Origin: Haliotis asinina
Taxonomy: Eukaryota > Mollusca > Gastropoda > Lepetellida > Haliotidae
Reading direction: 5' to 3'
DNA length: 64,000 nt
Assembly: GCF_037392515.1 (NCBI RefSeq)
Contig: NC_090283.1
Coordinates: forward strand, 30,644,249 to 30,708,248
Program-made: the position numbers and the translations under genes
Part shown: in pieces, positions 23,433-35,252 of the stretch
How the letters are laid out: the number at the start of each line of letters is the position of its first letter
Position numbering within the stretch: position 1 is the first letter of the stretch
The notes under the pieces: model-generated
Told to the model about the DNA's origin: nothing
Databases searched by the model: none
What the model saw: the letters and a program-made list of their open reading frames with translations, nothing else

Positions 23433-23882
23433 TATATTACCTACAATTGTGGCGGCTGTTAAATACCTGCTGGTTTTGAATCATCACCGAGACTCTCATT
23501 TCCCCTCCTGAAAATGCTGACGTCCTCTTAACAATGCCAAATGAGTTTAGTATAATCATTACACAGTTTTACAAATCTCCGTTAATGATACCTGCATCAC
23601 TTATGTCCATATTTTCTCCACAGCCTGGCAAATAACTCATCCAGGTCTAATGACAACACACAGAAAACGAATCAGGCCTTCCAGCCTCTTAATTATTACT
23701 TGCTAATTCGTCCCCATGCCCAGATCAACATCACCATCCCTTCACGGGGGTGGGACCTGGGGCAGAATTGCATTTCCAGCACCCCTGCTTGTCGGAAAAG
23801 GCAACTGTTTGAGCAACTGCCGTCCTTCTTGAGTCTCAATGGCGAATACGGGACAGAGGTGCTGGTTCAAAGACGTAAAGGG

Positions 23883-24016
23883 AGGTGGTTAAAGTGTTCG
23901 CTCTTCTGAGTTCCATTCCCAACATGGGTACAACGTGTGAAGCCCATTTCTGATGTTCTCCGCCATTTGTACTGCTGGAATATTGCAAAGGCAGCGTAAA
24001 ACTTTACTAACTTACT
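23883..24016 (+). mobile_element. tRNA-derived SINE, diverged
   Basis: Matches the SINE family in sense orientation: 'ggtggttaaagtgttcgctc', 'acatgggtacaa', 'tgaagcccatttctg', then 'ctggaatattgc' and 'cgtaaaactttactaactta'. Confidence 0.75.
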
Positions 24017-24017
24017 G

Positions 24018-24936
24018 AAGGGCGTATGAACGTAGACATAGCTCTGTATTACCTAAAGTCTCTCCAGCAGCACCAGGCTGTAGATTATTGAAACTGAGGA
24101 ATGAATACAAGTTTTCAAGGATGTCCACGGGGACGTGAAGAATTTCACTCCGCTTCATGATGGTTCACTTCTTGTGGAATGTGCATGGATGCAACAGTAT
24201 GTTTCATTGTCGGGATGACAGCAGTTCTTTAACACTCGGGTTGTTGTCCTAATGCACACAAACTTCGTCCCAGACTCGTCTCTATCCTGGAATATGTGAT
24301 GAAGGAAGAATAATGAATGAACGCAAACATCAACGAGTAACAGTTGTTACAGGGTTTTATACTGAGACAAGACAGACATATTGTCAAAAGAAATGCATGC
24401 CCTTGTATCGTTTCTCCTCTCATCGTTCCTTAAATCCATTCCAGAATATGGACCAGAATACCCTTTCGTTCAGACTCTGGCTAAGTGAGAGAAATATACA
24501 TACACTAAACGCAAAGAGATTACCACCCTACCCTTAGGAATTACTTCGAAATTATCAAAGATATGCTAGAAGGTATTAGTTTACAAGAAAGCTTAACAAC
24601 ACAGCTTTATCCAGTTACGAAGGGCGATTTTCGAGTGCATTTAAATTTAGGTGAAATACCTCTTTTCCCATAAGATGTAAATTGTCCTATTTTCGACCAT
24701 CCCCAAAAACAGTAATCTATTTAGATGTCCAAAAGAAGGGTTGAAACATAATTCTGCCTTGAGACACAGCTAAACCATTAACAGTCACCTTTTTCAACTA
24801 ATAACGCACATGAACTTTGACATGTACGCGTTCTTGCCTATGCTGGGAACTGGGTTAGCCCAGGTTGGTCGAGGTTGTCCTGTTCTTATACCCGTGTACG
24901 TAGCAAGTTGATGACCAGTGTAGTGTTGTAACAACT
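24018..24936. other. intergenic, nothing recognised
   Basis: No domain, repeat array or convincing exon was found on either strand. Confidence 0.35.
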
Positions 24937-25649
24937 TACTTAAAGGTCACATGCAACGTAAAACACAACTTTGCAGATTCTGGTACCTTCCGGTATGCAC
25001 TTACCGAAACAAATCATAAAAAATGCCAATTCAACCTATAAAGTTGAAAAAAACGCAATGGAAAAAAGCCCGCGAAATCGGAGTTCAAACGTTTCACTAA
25101 ATTCCCCCCAGTGCTGGGGGGAAAACTGGTTTCAACAGCTGTGCTGCGCTGCGTCCATGACGCATGCGCAGTGAATAGGTTCGCAGAGCTTGAAACAGTA
25201 TGCATGCCCAGCGTCTGAGGTCATGAGCAGTAGTCTAATCTTGGTTGTGTACACAAACAAGTAAATAATCTACTCGTTACGTAAAACAACTTGTTGATTG
25301 TGGCAGGGAGCCTATATAGAGAGGGGAGGGGAAACTCCTCGAAAAACCGCTGAACGTATGTCTCGCTTTGTCACGTGACCAGTGGAGACAATATGGCGGC
25401 AGCTTAGTATTTAAGATTGAGCTCGGTTCATTTTCAACAGCTGATTACATTCGCTGAGTGTTGTGACAACTCGGAACCTACACGTAGAACATAAGTCACC
25501 TGTTCTGTTACTTCAGTTCTAGTCACATATTTGTAATTAGTGTCAGTATAAGAAAATATGTTTGTAGTAAAGTCGGCATCTTGTAACTCTCTGGCTTCAA
25601 TTATCGGTACACAGCGAAGATTGACTGAGTTTCGTCAATAAAAGCTTCT

Positions 25650-26860
25650 TTCACACATTCCTTTATGTTTTAGCAGGGAAATATACCTTTAGTTGAAAGG
25701 TGTCTGCAAGCAATAGTGATAGTTTTGTGACTTAAAAACATGTTGGGGTTTAATTGGGGTGTGTGAAAAATGTGGCAGATCGCCGATCTGATCTGATGCG
25801 CCATTGAAATACTACACGCCGTTGTTTGAAGTGTGTCTAGATATTGCTCAACACCGTCTTTCACATACACCTTTAATTTTTATGAGGGGAATTTACCATC
25901 AGGCGAAAGGTGTTTGCAGGTAATAGTGATAGTTTCATAATCTAAAATAAATTGTTAGGACGTACTTGAGGTGTGTGAAATATGTGCCATCTCGCCGACC
26001 TGATCCGATCCGCCATTGAAATATTGCACGGCGTTGTTTGAGTGCTTTTGTTTCAGCTTCAAAAACTTCATTCACATACACCTTTAATTTCCATTAGGGG
26101 AACATACCATCTAGTGAAAGGTGTTTGGAAGTAATAGTGCTAATTTTATAATTTTAAAAAAAATCGGTAGGGTGGTTTTGAGGTGTTGAAAAATGTGCCA
26201 TCTCGCGGATCTGTTCTGATCCGCCATTGAAATAGTATAACTTTGAGTGTTTCTAGTTATTGCTCCAAAACCTCTTTCACATGCACCTTAAATATTTATG
26301 AGGGGAATATACTATGACCCGAAAGGTGTTTGCAGGTAATATTTATAATTTGATAATCTAAACATATTGTTAGGATGTATTTGAGGTGTGTGAAAAACGT
26401 GTCATCTCGCTGATCTGTTCTGATCCGCCATTGAAATACTACACAGCATTTTTTGAGTGTTTCTAGTTATTGCTCAAAAAACTTCTTTCACACACATATT
26501 TAATATCTGTTAGGGAAAAAAGTTCCATCTGGTGAGAGGTGTTTGGAAGTAATAGTGATGATTTTATGAATTAAAAAAATAATTGGTAGGGTGTATACAT
26601 TCACAAGTATTTCATGTGTGTGAAAAATATGACATATAGTTGATCTGATCTGATCACTCATAACTACAAGCCAATGTTTGAATGTGTTTAGTCGTCCTAA
26701 AATTCATTTCTTTCAAATACACCTCTAAGTATTGAGGTGAATATTCTATCTGGTGAAAGTGTGAGGTATGACATATCTGATCTGTTCTAATCTGCCATGG
26801 ATGCCTTTGATGCTTGAATGTTTTAGTTCTGAAACTATTGTTGATATTTGACAAAACCGC
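25650..26860. repeat. satellite-like tandem array, ~208-bp unit, about six copies
   Basis: Each unit starts near 'ttcacatacacctttaattt', continues with 'gaaaggtgtttgcaggtaat' and ends with 'gatctgatccgccattgaaat' plus 'gagtgtttctagttattgct'. Starts are near 25650, 25858, 26068, 26275, 26484 and 26712. Divergence rises toward the right end. Confidence 0.9.
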
Positions 26861-28597
26861 AAAGGACTTTTTAACGCTTTGTGATGGTTTTAAACTTTCT
26901 GTTTTTTAGGGGGGAGTGACTGTGTCAGTTGACATTCTGTCAGTATCCATGCAATTGCGCACATGCAGGAAGACATCTGGTCATCTTCATTAACTGCCCT
27001 CTTAAAAAAAATAATTTCGACTTTGCCACGACCGTCCATTTGTCCATTATAGACTGAACGTCTGTAAGAATGAGAGTGACTGAATCTACAACTCATTAAC
27101 ATGTGCTTAACTTTCCAAACTGTATTCCTGAAGGAAAAAGAAATAAAAATGTGTTCCTCCCTCGTCACATTTTTTCTATAAAAAATTAAAAATCAAAGTC
27201 TTACTCGTCACTTTTGAAAAGAATGTGCCTGAGAAACATATTTTTATGCAGCCTAAGCATTCCACACAAACAGAAAACCACTGAAACATAATGAGACATT
27301 TTAATTGTGTAACAGATCATTTCAAATACATATAATAACATAATAACCTTTAGTTTGCCATTTGGCCATCAGGGCTTGCTGCCACTTGCAGTCTTTAAAG
27401 TCTGCATACCCATTTTGTTGAAATCAAACCAATAAAAACAAAATAGTCTTCATTGTAGGGAGTTTCACAGTCCCTACAAAATCCATTAGTGAAGTGTATG
27501 GAGCACAGAGAAGTTTACATTAGTTATAGACTGCTGACATTCCTATGCGGCACTGAATATATAATACTATGAAGTGAAACTGGAAGTTATCCTAACATGA
27601 GGGATCAGGGATAATTCCTGAACATTAATACAAATTATGGGCAAGATGCTAGTTGAAAAGAAATGAGATCTAATTGACAGAAGACCACAAGGGCCTGCAG
27701 ATAACTGAAACTGTTGGCCTGATACATTAACAACCGACGCTGGGCCTCTGGGCTGGCGATCGTTTCGAACGCTGTATCAAAATTGTCACATAAACAGAGA
27801 GTCTTTGAACAAGGCAATGTGTAAACACATTCTCAAGTCCTCTCATTAATCCACACAAGCATCATTCGGCGACAGGAAGTGTAACCAGCTTGTTGTGACA
27901 ACATTCAGGGGAGCCTACTCCAATTTACCGAGTATTACTCCGGGAGATGCCGATAGTTTCCGACTGTAAACTGGTTGAAATACTGTTAAGCGCAGCCGAT
28001 TTGCGCTGAGAACAAACCAAGTCGACGTGTGCAGTGGAGCATGACGAGGCACACGTTAATTAGTACAAATGGTAAGGAAAGCAAGCGAGTGACCAATCCC
28101 TGTTATAGAGTATCCCTGATTGTGGTAAGCAGTCACTGTCACAGAGAAAGCTCAGTGTCTGGTTTATTCACACCTATATGTCTGTCTGCCTGTCTACTAA
28201 AGACAACATGCAATACACAGCTTCAATCATTGACCACGTGCAATTTGAACTTAACACCCTTCAGACTATACGACATAAAGAAAATAAGTTGATTTATGAC
28301 TCGTGCACCCGAGTCCCGTATCTGCCACATTATGTAATTAGGCACGTGTGATACACATGACATGTTTTTATGTCTGTGGGTTGCAAACAAACTACATTCA
28401 TTTTTTTCGGATGACTGGATATGACGGAAACTGGTGCAAACTCTTGTCAGTTTCAAGTCCTGCTTTGTACTTGGACGAATGACAGATTCCAGCCACGCAG
28501 TAGTTTACCATCTCTACTGACGTGATTTTTTATTGGATCGAGCGCAAATTCAGAGAACATGTATTTTTGCAAACCCAACATCTGTATAATTATACAT

Positions 28598-28712
28598 TCT
28601 TCATGGATAACGACTTCTTTTCGTGTATATGATTTTGCTTGACAACAGTATATGAATCCATACTGAAACGACGCATCAAGTACACAAAAAGAAGTTGTTA
28701 TCCATAAAGAAT
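28598..28712 (-). repeat. Penelope-type terminal hairpin fragment
   Basis: Inverted arms 'ttcatggataacgacttctt' and 'aagaagttgttatccataaa' enclose, on the minus strand, 'gatgcgtcgtttcagtatgg' and 'tatactgttgtcaagca'. The same order of motifs occurs at 33893-33966 and, more diverged, at 48127-48210, next to GIY-YIG remnants in the first case. Confidence 0.5.
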
Positions 28713-29211
28713 CTTACTTTCTTGTAACTGGCTATACTTCTAAAATGCCCATCAAACAGATCGTCTTTCTGTACACACAATGAACCCACAGCATATCAGC
28801 AAATGAAACAGCCAATCGGGAGCCGTCGTTACACTTGAGTGCATATCCACCCGCTATGACTGGGTTCGGTCTCCCGAGGGCTTCGTTTCGGGGGAAGTAA
28901 GCCCAAGTACAAAATATTGCACTTTTGAATCTCGATTGTACGCCTAATATTGTGTTTATTTGTTTTTTTTAAAAGTAGCAATGCATATTATATGTCATGA
29001 ATAAGTGATAAATGTGTTTTAATTATGTTTGATTTTTTGGTTGCATGTGACCTTTAACACATGCAAGTGATAGTGTGCAAGTTTGATAATGAATGTTAAG
29101 CAAAAGTAAGTTGGCAAACTGGAGATGTCAGATACCGAAGGAATGTCACAGTTTGGCTAATGTAATTATTTTGGGTTGGACACGGGTGATTGGAGCATCA
29201 ATACCTTTACA

Positions 29212-29593
29212 TACGAGGGGATGTCAATAAGTTTTGAGCCTTGCATAGAAAAACACAAAATATTCGTATGAACCACATTTATTTTTCAACATAATCCCCT
29301 TGTGAGTCAAGACACTTGTTCCATCTTTTCTGCCAGGCGCTTATGCCATCTCTGTAGAAGGCGCCATTTTGGTCCTCAAACCAAGCCTCAGTAGCCGCAA
29401 TAAGCTCATTATCATCCTGAAAACACAAGTGTTTCTTGAGATTTGGGAACAGATGGTAATCACTTGGTGCCAGGTCTGGAGAGTAGGGGGGATGCGGCAA
29501 GATTTCGTACCCGCATTCCTGGACGGCATCGGCTGCAACGCGAGAGGTGTGTACAGGAGCTCAAGGTTCAAAACTTATTGACATCCCCTCGTA
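29212..29593 (-). mobile_element. internally deleted mariner element with transposase C-terminus
   Basis: Inverted ends 'cgaggggatgtcaataagtt' are flanked by TA on each side (29212-29213 and 29592-29593). The minus-strand frame ending at 29279 codes the C-terminal part of a mariner transposase, with the hallmark HPPYSPDLAPSDYHLFPNLK carrying the third catalytic aspartate. The first two-thirds of the transposase are missing and the frame shifts near 29500. It is therefore immobile unless mobilised in trans. Confidence 0.92.
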
Positions 29594-30039
29594 TATGCAG
29601 GTGTGATGTTTTATTCACGTCCAGGGGTACAGAGTATGTTGTATAACTACTGTGAACATGAGTAAAACAACGCAATTTATACATGATGTTGCTAGGCAAC
29701 AGGTTTTACACCGATAAGTGCCGTGTGTCTAGATCACATAGACCAGTGTCGTCCGATTGACTACCTGTTGATCGATGTGACAGCTTGCATCCTACAGCCC
29801 TTAGAATTATAATGTTCGGATAAAGGTGTTGTTGGAAGAAAGTGAAATATAAGGCCGTGGAATCCATACAAATTTGAGTGAATAATTTGTTGGGTTTTAT
29901 CACGCAATCATTGTTGATATGAGAGCATGGGTGTGATGTGAATGAAATGATACTATTCATACATATTTGTGTTGCTTTTATTCTCTAGCCGTTGTCAAAT
30001 ATGGTCGTCGGTTTTTTGTGGTTGTTGTTTTGTTTTGTT

Positions 30040-30100
30040 TTGTTTTTTCTTTTTTTTTTGGTTTCGGCTTTTGTTTGTTTGTTTGTTTGTTTGTTTGTTC
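30040..30100. repeat. (TTTG)n microsatellite and T-rich tract
   Basis: A T-homopolymer-rich run at 30031-30062 is followed by 'tttgtttgtttgtttgtttg' repeats to about 30099. Confidence 0.95.
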
Positions 30101-30343
30101 ATGAAGCCTGATGCAGACTCTGATATTCATATGAAAGGGTAAAGCTCTTGATTGAAACACATCTATGTGGCTGCAATGTTTCCTTTTAAGAAATGTTGGT
30201 GGTGATCTGTGGTGCTATAATGACACCATGCTTCAGTCCAGTCCACTCTCTGATACAGAGACTCTGAGGGCCCCTGCTCCTAGGGTACTCTCCTCCTTTG
30301 TACTGAAACGGATCCATCGGTATAGAGTTAGCCGCCGACTGTG

Positions 30344-30645
30344 TTACCTTACCACTATTCCGGCACCATGCATATATGTATGTATACCCTGAAACCAAGA
30401 TAATGAGCAGCATGTGTAGTCAGCTCTAGTCCTCATTATGCGATCTCCGCTCTGGTTGACGCCTTCACAATTGAAACCATTGATGATGCTGGCAAGCTGG
30501 TACTGAACAATGGGCGCGTCACAGTCCATGTGGTAGAGCCCACTGGTTTCCATATGAATCAGCCATAAGAAGACTTCATGAAGACGTTCAAGCTGGCGGC
30601 TTGTGGGTTGGTTCCAAGAACCAGCACAGACAGTAACTAGTAGCT
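30344..30645 (-). CDS. unrecognised open exon-like segment
   Basis: The minus strand is open for about 100 codons, with C-ending codon preference and a protein-like composition (SGLYHMDCDAPIVQYQLASI, FNCEGVNQSGDRIMRTRADY). Upstream sequence (LLVTVCAG) could be the end of a signal peptide. The plus strand is also open over 30436-30567 and ends near a donor-like site at 30702, so the strand is not certain. I know no family with this pattern, and no partner exon was found. Confidence 0.25.
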
Positions 30646-30709
30646 TCGTCTAGTCGAACACTGCTAAGCCAGTTAGCGTTCATACTAGTATCTCAATGAA
30701 GGTAAGTAT

Positions 30710-31530
30710 GTCACGTGGTGGGGTTGTCGAGTCAATATTGATCACGTGGCGGAATTTGCTCTAGTGTCTTCAACTACTGATGAACGTCAACAAACACGAC
30801 ATGTGAAGGATAAAAGCCCAATACTGTAGTGTATGACATTAAAACTGGCAACAAATTAACATCAAATATGTGCAAAAAAAACAAAACAACAGCTTGTACC
30901 CGTTGGACTGAACAGTTTCAGAACCATTAGAGCATGTTCACAGAGAACTGTCAGAACATGTCTACTTTTAACTGCCATTTTATTACAAATATCAAGAATA
31001 AGTCAATGACAATTTTCTTTGATGAAATCAACAATATCATTAACGTGTTTATAGAAGATATTGGAGATATTTGGCAAACATGACGGACACCAAACATACA
31101 TAAAGTAACTTGACAAGCCATCCTGTGATATGAGTTCCAAGACTTCAGGCTCAGATACAAATTCCCTATTTAACTCATATCTTACCCTTACCGTGGACGG
31201 TCCATGATTTCAACTGAAGACGAGTTCCGGTCTTTCGGTTAATCCACGATAAACCCCATACCCTCTTGAAGAGGCGAACACGCGGATACAATACATAGTA
31301 TACAATACAAAAATACAACATCTGAAGTTTGAAGAACCGTTCTGAAACTGACTGGCGCTGGAATCAAACGCAAAGCAGTGTAATATGCATGCTTATCCTT
31401 GTCACCTTCCTTAGGTAACGATACGACAACAACGTTAGTATACTAGTATATGGTTTGACAAGACGGCCGGGGACAACATGACGTCGTTAATACGCAGTAC
31501 TTGACCAAAGATAAGTGTTCTCGACAAACG
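30710..31530. other. intergenic, nothing recognised
   Basis: AT-rich with short frames only. No repeat array or domain is seen. Confidence 0.35.
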
Positions 31531-31532
31531 TG

Positions 31533-31690
31533 TGTGAGTATGGTTTTGCTCCGCTTTTAGAATTATTCCAGCAACATCACGGCGAGGGATGCGAGAAGTG
31601 GGCTTCACGCATTGTACTCATGTGGGGAATCGAAACCGGGCCTTCAGCATAACGACCTGACGCTTTAACCGCTAGGCTAACCCAGTGCCC
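31533..31690 (-). mobile_element. tRNA-derived SINE
   Basis: Matches the family at 14014 in the same (minus) orientation: 'ctccgcttttagaattattc', 'gtgggcttcacgcattgtac', 'gtggggaatcgaaaccgggc', 'gacgctttaaccgctaggct'. Confidence 0.9.
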
Positions 31691-31826
31691 AGCATACGCA
31701 AAACCGTGTACTTGTCAAACTATGTGTTTCTGCGAAACTAAACCTCAGAACAAAACCTATATATTGCAGGTTCCGCATGTTGTAGAGACTCTGAGACAAG
31801 TTCTCAGAGTGCCATTCCTGATTTAT

Positions 31827-31980
31827 GGGCAGTGGGGTAGCCTGGCGGTTACAGCATTCGTTCGTCACGCCAAATACCCGGGTTCTATTCCCCACATGGA
31901 TACAATGTATGAAGCCCATTTCTGGTGCACCCCACCTTGATATCGCTGGAATATTGTTAAAACTGACTCAGTCACTCATT
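31827..31980 (+). mobile_element. tRNA-derived SINE
   Basis: Sense copy with tRNA-like head 'gggcagtggggtagcctggc', B-box 'cgggttctattcc', then 'acatggatacaatgtatgaa' and a decayed (actca)n tail. It is only about 140 bases from, and inverted to, the copy at 31533, so the pair can form a long hairpin. Confidence 0.9.
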
Positions 31981-32018
31981 CTAGAGTTGGACACGAAAGG
32001 CTAATGGGGGACGAGATA

Positions 32019-32044
32019 CACACACACACACAAACACATACACA

Positions 32045-32088
<44 letters not shown>

Positions 32089-32098
32089 CATGCACGCA
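32019..32098. repeat. (CA)n microsatellite
   Basis: About 80 bases of CA repeats with a few ATA interruptions. They keep frames open on both strands. Confidence 0.97.
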
Positions 32099-32199
32099 CG
32101 AAACAGGCACACGCAGCATCAGCTTCAGTATCTGTAGGGTTGTCGATGTACAGGTAGTGCTATCGATCGAGAGCAACAGATGTCCAATAAACCGGTAAG

Positions 32200-33130
32200 A
32201 AACTGCTGACTACTGATACACAGATATTCATACTTCACTCGTTGCATATTGACAACTGAATATTCCATATAATCGATTTATTCTTGTTATTGGCAAATAA
32301 TATGGTCTATGTTGGCAGTTTGTGTTCACGGATACAGCTCTCTGAGAAAGTTGGGATGCACACTTCATTTGTACCTGTGTTCACGAGAGTTTCAAAGGAT
32401 GGTCGTAAAATAAACTTTCAGGAAAAATGCTCGGTGGGGTTGCAGTTGATGATCCCAAGGAATTATGAACAACAGCTGAACATATAGCCAATCTACATGT
32501 ATCAGGTGGTATATGTGCGCGTGCGTGAATGCGTGCCTGTACAAATTCATGTCGGGTGGCCAGGTAATGGGGTGACACATACCCGTGCTAGATCGGGACT
32601 GCACAGTTATCAAGTTCAAATTGAAGCCATGTCAAGTCGTTGTTGACTCTGCCACTGCAAGGTGCTCTACATGGCAACATCTGCCGGTTCCCCCATGCAG
32701 GACGAAATCTGCACCTATTTTCCTCATCAGCTGAATTCATCTGTTCTCTGGCTTGAGACTTGAAGAAGTGAACTAGACTTTGTCTAGATCACGCTGTGTC
32801 AAAGCTGATAAGGTTTCCCCCTTGTAACGTGTTGATTGTACGCCGAAAGCAATTGCTCAGCATTACCTTGAATGAAAAGAGTCGCTATCGGAAGATCACT
32901 ATATGCTTCAGGCCAGACTGAGACAATTAACCTGATAGCATACTTTCTCGGGGAGAAATAAGATAATGAAACATATGAGTCGCTTTGAAACCATCTTGCC
33001 ACTTCTTGTCTTGTGTAACCATCAATTTTGTTCTTTCGAATGTTTGTGTTTTAATTATATGAATGAAAATGATGGACTTTTCCCAAACGAACTGATGATA
33101 TAGATTAATACTTTTATCCATTTCATTGTG
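32200..33130. other. intergenic, nothing recognised
   Basis: Short frames without recognisable domains. No array or transposon end is seen. Confidence 0.35.
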
Positions 33131-33204
33131 TCACAGAGTAATATTATACCTTTCTCTAGTACCATCCTCCAAGGCAATGGCCGTAGCCCACCCTCCAGTA
33201 AGCA

Positions 33205-33966
33205 GCCCCCAAAAGGAGTGATTTACAGAGATCAACTGTGAATGTGATGATTCATATATAGGTGAAATCTCCCGCCCCGTTGACACCCGCATAAAAGAAC
33301 ATAAAACCTCTACAGCCAAGGCAGGTAGCAAATCAGCCCTCTCAGACCGTCAACAGAAATTTCCGACTCATCAAATCAAGTTCGACGAATTCGAAGTCCT
33401 GTCAGCCAAAAACCAGGACCGCACAACAACAACAGCCAAAAACCAGGACCGCACAACAACAACAGCCAAAAACCAGGACCGCACAACAACAACAGCCAAA
33501 ATCCAGGACCGCACAACAACAACAGCCAAAAACCAGGACCGCACAACAACAACAGCCAAAAACTGTTGGAAGCCATAGATGTATGTTGCCACAAACCTTT
33601 GATAATATAATAGAGACCAAGGCTACTATCTACCATCGGAGAACTAATCAAACTATAGACTATCTAAGCATTGCGTCTATTCTTGTTGCTACTTAACCAT
33701 GCTCGTCACTTGCCTCGTCACTAGTACAGTTTGTTGTTTTAGTTCCCTACTGGCCTCTTCTAATTACATACCGCTTGTTTAATCTGTTACTTGCTGTTGC
33801 TAATGTTAATCCTGTGTTTGTCACAGCCAGGGAGACCCGGATCTGTATGGCTGGCATTTTAGAAGTTAATGGATAATAAAAAAGCATAATACTTTATGGA
33901 TAACAAAGTCTTTCTTTCTATGATGCGATGTTTCGGTGTAGCTTCTTATACCGTTATCAAGCAAAA
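33205..33966 (+). mobile_element. Penelope-like element remnant: GIY-YIG domain plus terminal repeat
   Basis: From 33211 the plus strand codes the KGVIYR lead-in. After a one-base frame change it continues with a GIY-YIG endonuclease core (CECDDSYIGEISRPVDTRIK, EHKTST). This C-terminal endonuclease is diagnostic of Penelope-like retroelements. Five in-frame 30-bp repeats follow, then a stop soon after 33575. Downstream, 33893-33966 holds the element-type terminal sequence (ggataacaaagtctttcttt, gatgcgatgtttcggtgtag, ttataccgttatcaagcaaa). The reverse transcriptase part is absent. Confidence 0.8.
33405..33554 (+). repeat. 30-bp tandem repeat, five copies, in frame with GIY-YIG
   Basis: Units of 'gccaaaaaccaggaccgcac' plus 'aacaacaaca' encode AKNQDRTTTT five times (one copy has AKIQDR). 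The array continues the endonuclease reading frame without a break. Confidence 0.95.
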
Positions 33967-34061
33967 GTAAAGCAATACAGCACAGAACCGGCTTTTATAC
34001 ATATAACAGGAATTAAGTAAGACAACATAAGGGAATGCTGCATCAAACGGGTTAACAATAA

Positions 34062-34612
34062 CAACGTTAACAATGGGATAGTTAGTAGTGCAATAACAAT
34101 AGGATAGTTAGTAGTGCAATAGCAATATGATAGTTAGTAGTGCAATAGCAATGGGATAGTTAGTAGTGCAATAGCAATGTGATAGTTAGTAGTGCAATAA
34201 CAATGGGATAGTTAGTAGTGCAATAGCAATGGGATAGTTAGTAGTGCAATAGCAATGGGATAGTTAGTAATGCAATAGCAATGTGATAGTAGTGCAATAG
34301 CAATTGGGATTGTTAGTAGTGCAATAACAATGGGATAGTTAGTAGTGCAATAGCAATGGGATAGTAGGTAGTGCAATAGCAAAATAGCAATGCGATAGTT
34401 AGTAGTGCAATAGCAATGGGATAGTTAGTAGTGCAATAGCAATGGGATAGTTAGTAGTGCAATAGCAATTGGGATTGTTAGTAGTGCAATAACAATGGGG
34501 TAGTTAGTAGTGCAATAGCAATGGGATAGTAGGTAGTGCAATAGCAAAATAGCAATGCGATAGTTAGTAGTGCAATAGCAATGGGATAGTTAGTAGTGCA
34601 ATAACAATGGGA
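34062..34612. repeat. 26-bp minisatellite
   Basis: Units of 'gcaatagcaatgggatagtt' plus 'agtagt', about 20 copies. Higher-order duplication is visible: a block containing 'caattgggattgttagtagt' recurs at about 34300 and 34466. Confidence 0.95.
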
Positions 34613-34639
34613 GGAGGCCAATGTTGAGGAGGCGGAACA

Positions 34640-34912
34640 AGGTAAACATTGGAGATGAGGTGAAGGCTTAGTATACATAGCAGATGGGGTGAAGGCTTAG
34701 TACACATAGCAGATGGGGTGAAGGCTTATACATAGCAGATGGAGTGAAGACTTATTTTACATAGCAGATGGGGTGAAGGCTTAGTATACATAGGAGATGA
34801 GGTGAAGGCTTAGTATACATAGTAGATGGGGTGAAGGCTTAGTATACATAGTAGATGGGGTGAAGGCTTAGTATACATAGCAGATGGGATGAAGGCTAAG
34901 TATACATTGCAT
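34640..34912. repeat. ~29-bp minisatellite
   Basis: About nine units of 'agatggggtgaaggcttagt' plus 'atacatagc', directly after the 26-bp array. Confidence 0.93.
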
Positions 34913-35154
34913 TTGGGATTAATTGGCAATGATGGCTGGAGTGCTCTGTCCTTTTGTGGGTTTTTTTTTATCAGTTCACTGTAGGAGGAGTGAATGCATG
35001 TTGATTGAGGGCCTGTGTCGGCGGATTTGGACTGCTTCTGCCAGTTTCCTTTTGGTAAAGTCCTGGGGTTATTTTTATAATATTTCTACATTGTCTCCTT
35101 CAATGTTGTGACTGGGACAGTTGCCTATGTGTTCAGAGATAGCTGATTTCCGAA

Positions 35155-35252
35155 CTGATTTCTGTGGTGAGGCCTATGTTGGTGGAACTTCCCGTCCGAT
35201 AAACCTCAGAATTAAGGCAGACCAGGCACCCACCAAGAAATCAGACTGAATT
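35155..35252 (+). mobile_element. second Penelope-like GIY-YIG fragment
   Basis: The plus strand reads CGEAYVGGTSRPINLRIKAD before a stop. It is a diverged version of the YIGET-R-R endonuclease core seen at 33230. Only about 30 codons survive. Confidence 0.6.

Larger units (their letters stand above)
24938..29057. mobile_element. 4.1-kb non-autonomous element with TTAA ends (piggyBac/Kolobok type)
   Basis: The left end reads ttaa|aggtcacatgcaac (from 24940) and the right end gttgcatgtgacct|ttaa (to 29057). This gives an inverted repeat of at least 14 bases flanked by TTAA on both sides, the target duplication used by piggyBac and Kolobok transposases. No transposase frame is visible inside. 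The interior holds a ~208-bp tandem array (25650-26860) and a Penelope-type hairpin fragment (28598-28712). The remaining interior, including 26.9-28.5 kb, has no recognisable gene. It could also be two copies of a small MITE in inverted orientation bracketing unrelated DNA. Confidence 0.6.

Noticed and set aside
31976-32198. Cys/Val and His/Thr repeat ORFs
   Set aside because: Translation of the CA microsatellite.
33371-33651. Minus-strand ORFs with FWLLLLCGPG or AVVVVRSW repeats
   Set aside because: Antisense shadows of the 30-bp array that belongs to the plus-strand GIY-YIG frame.
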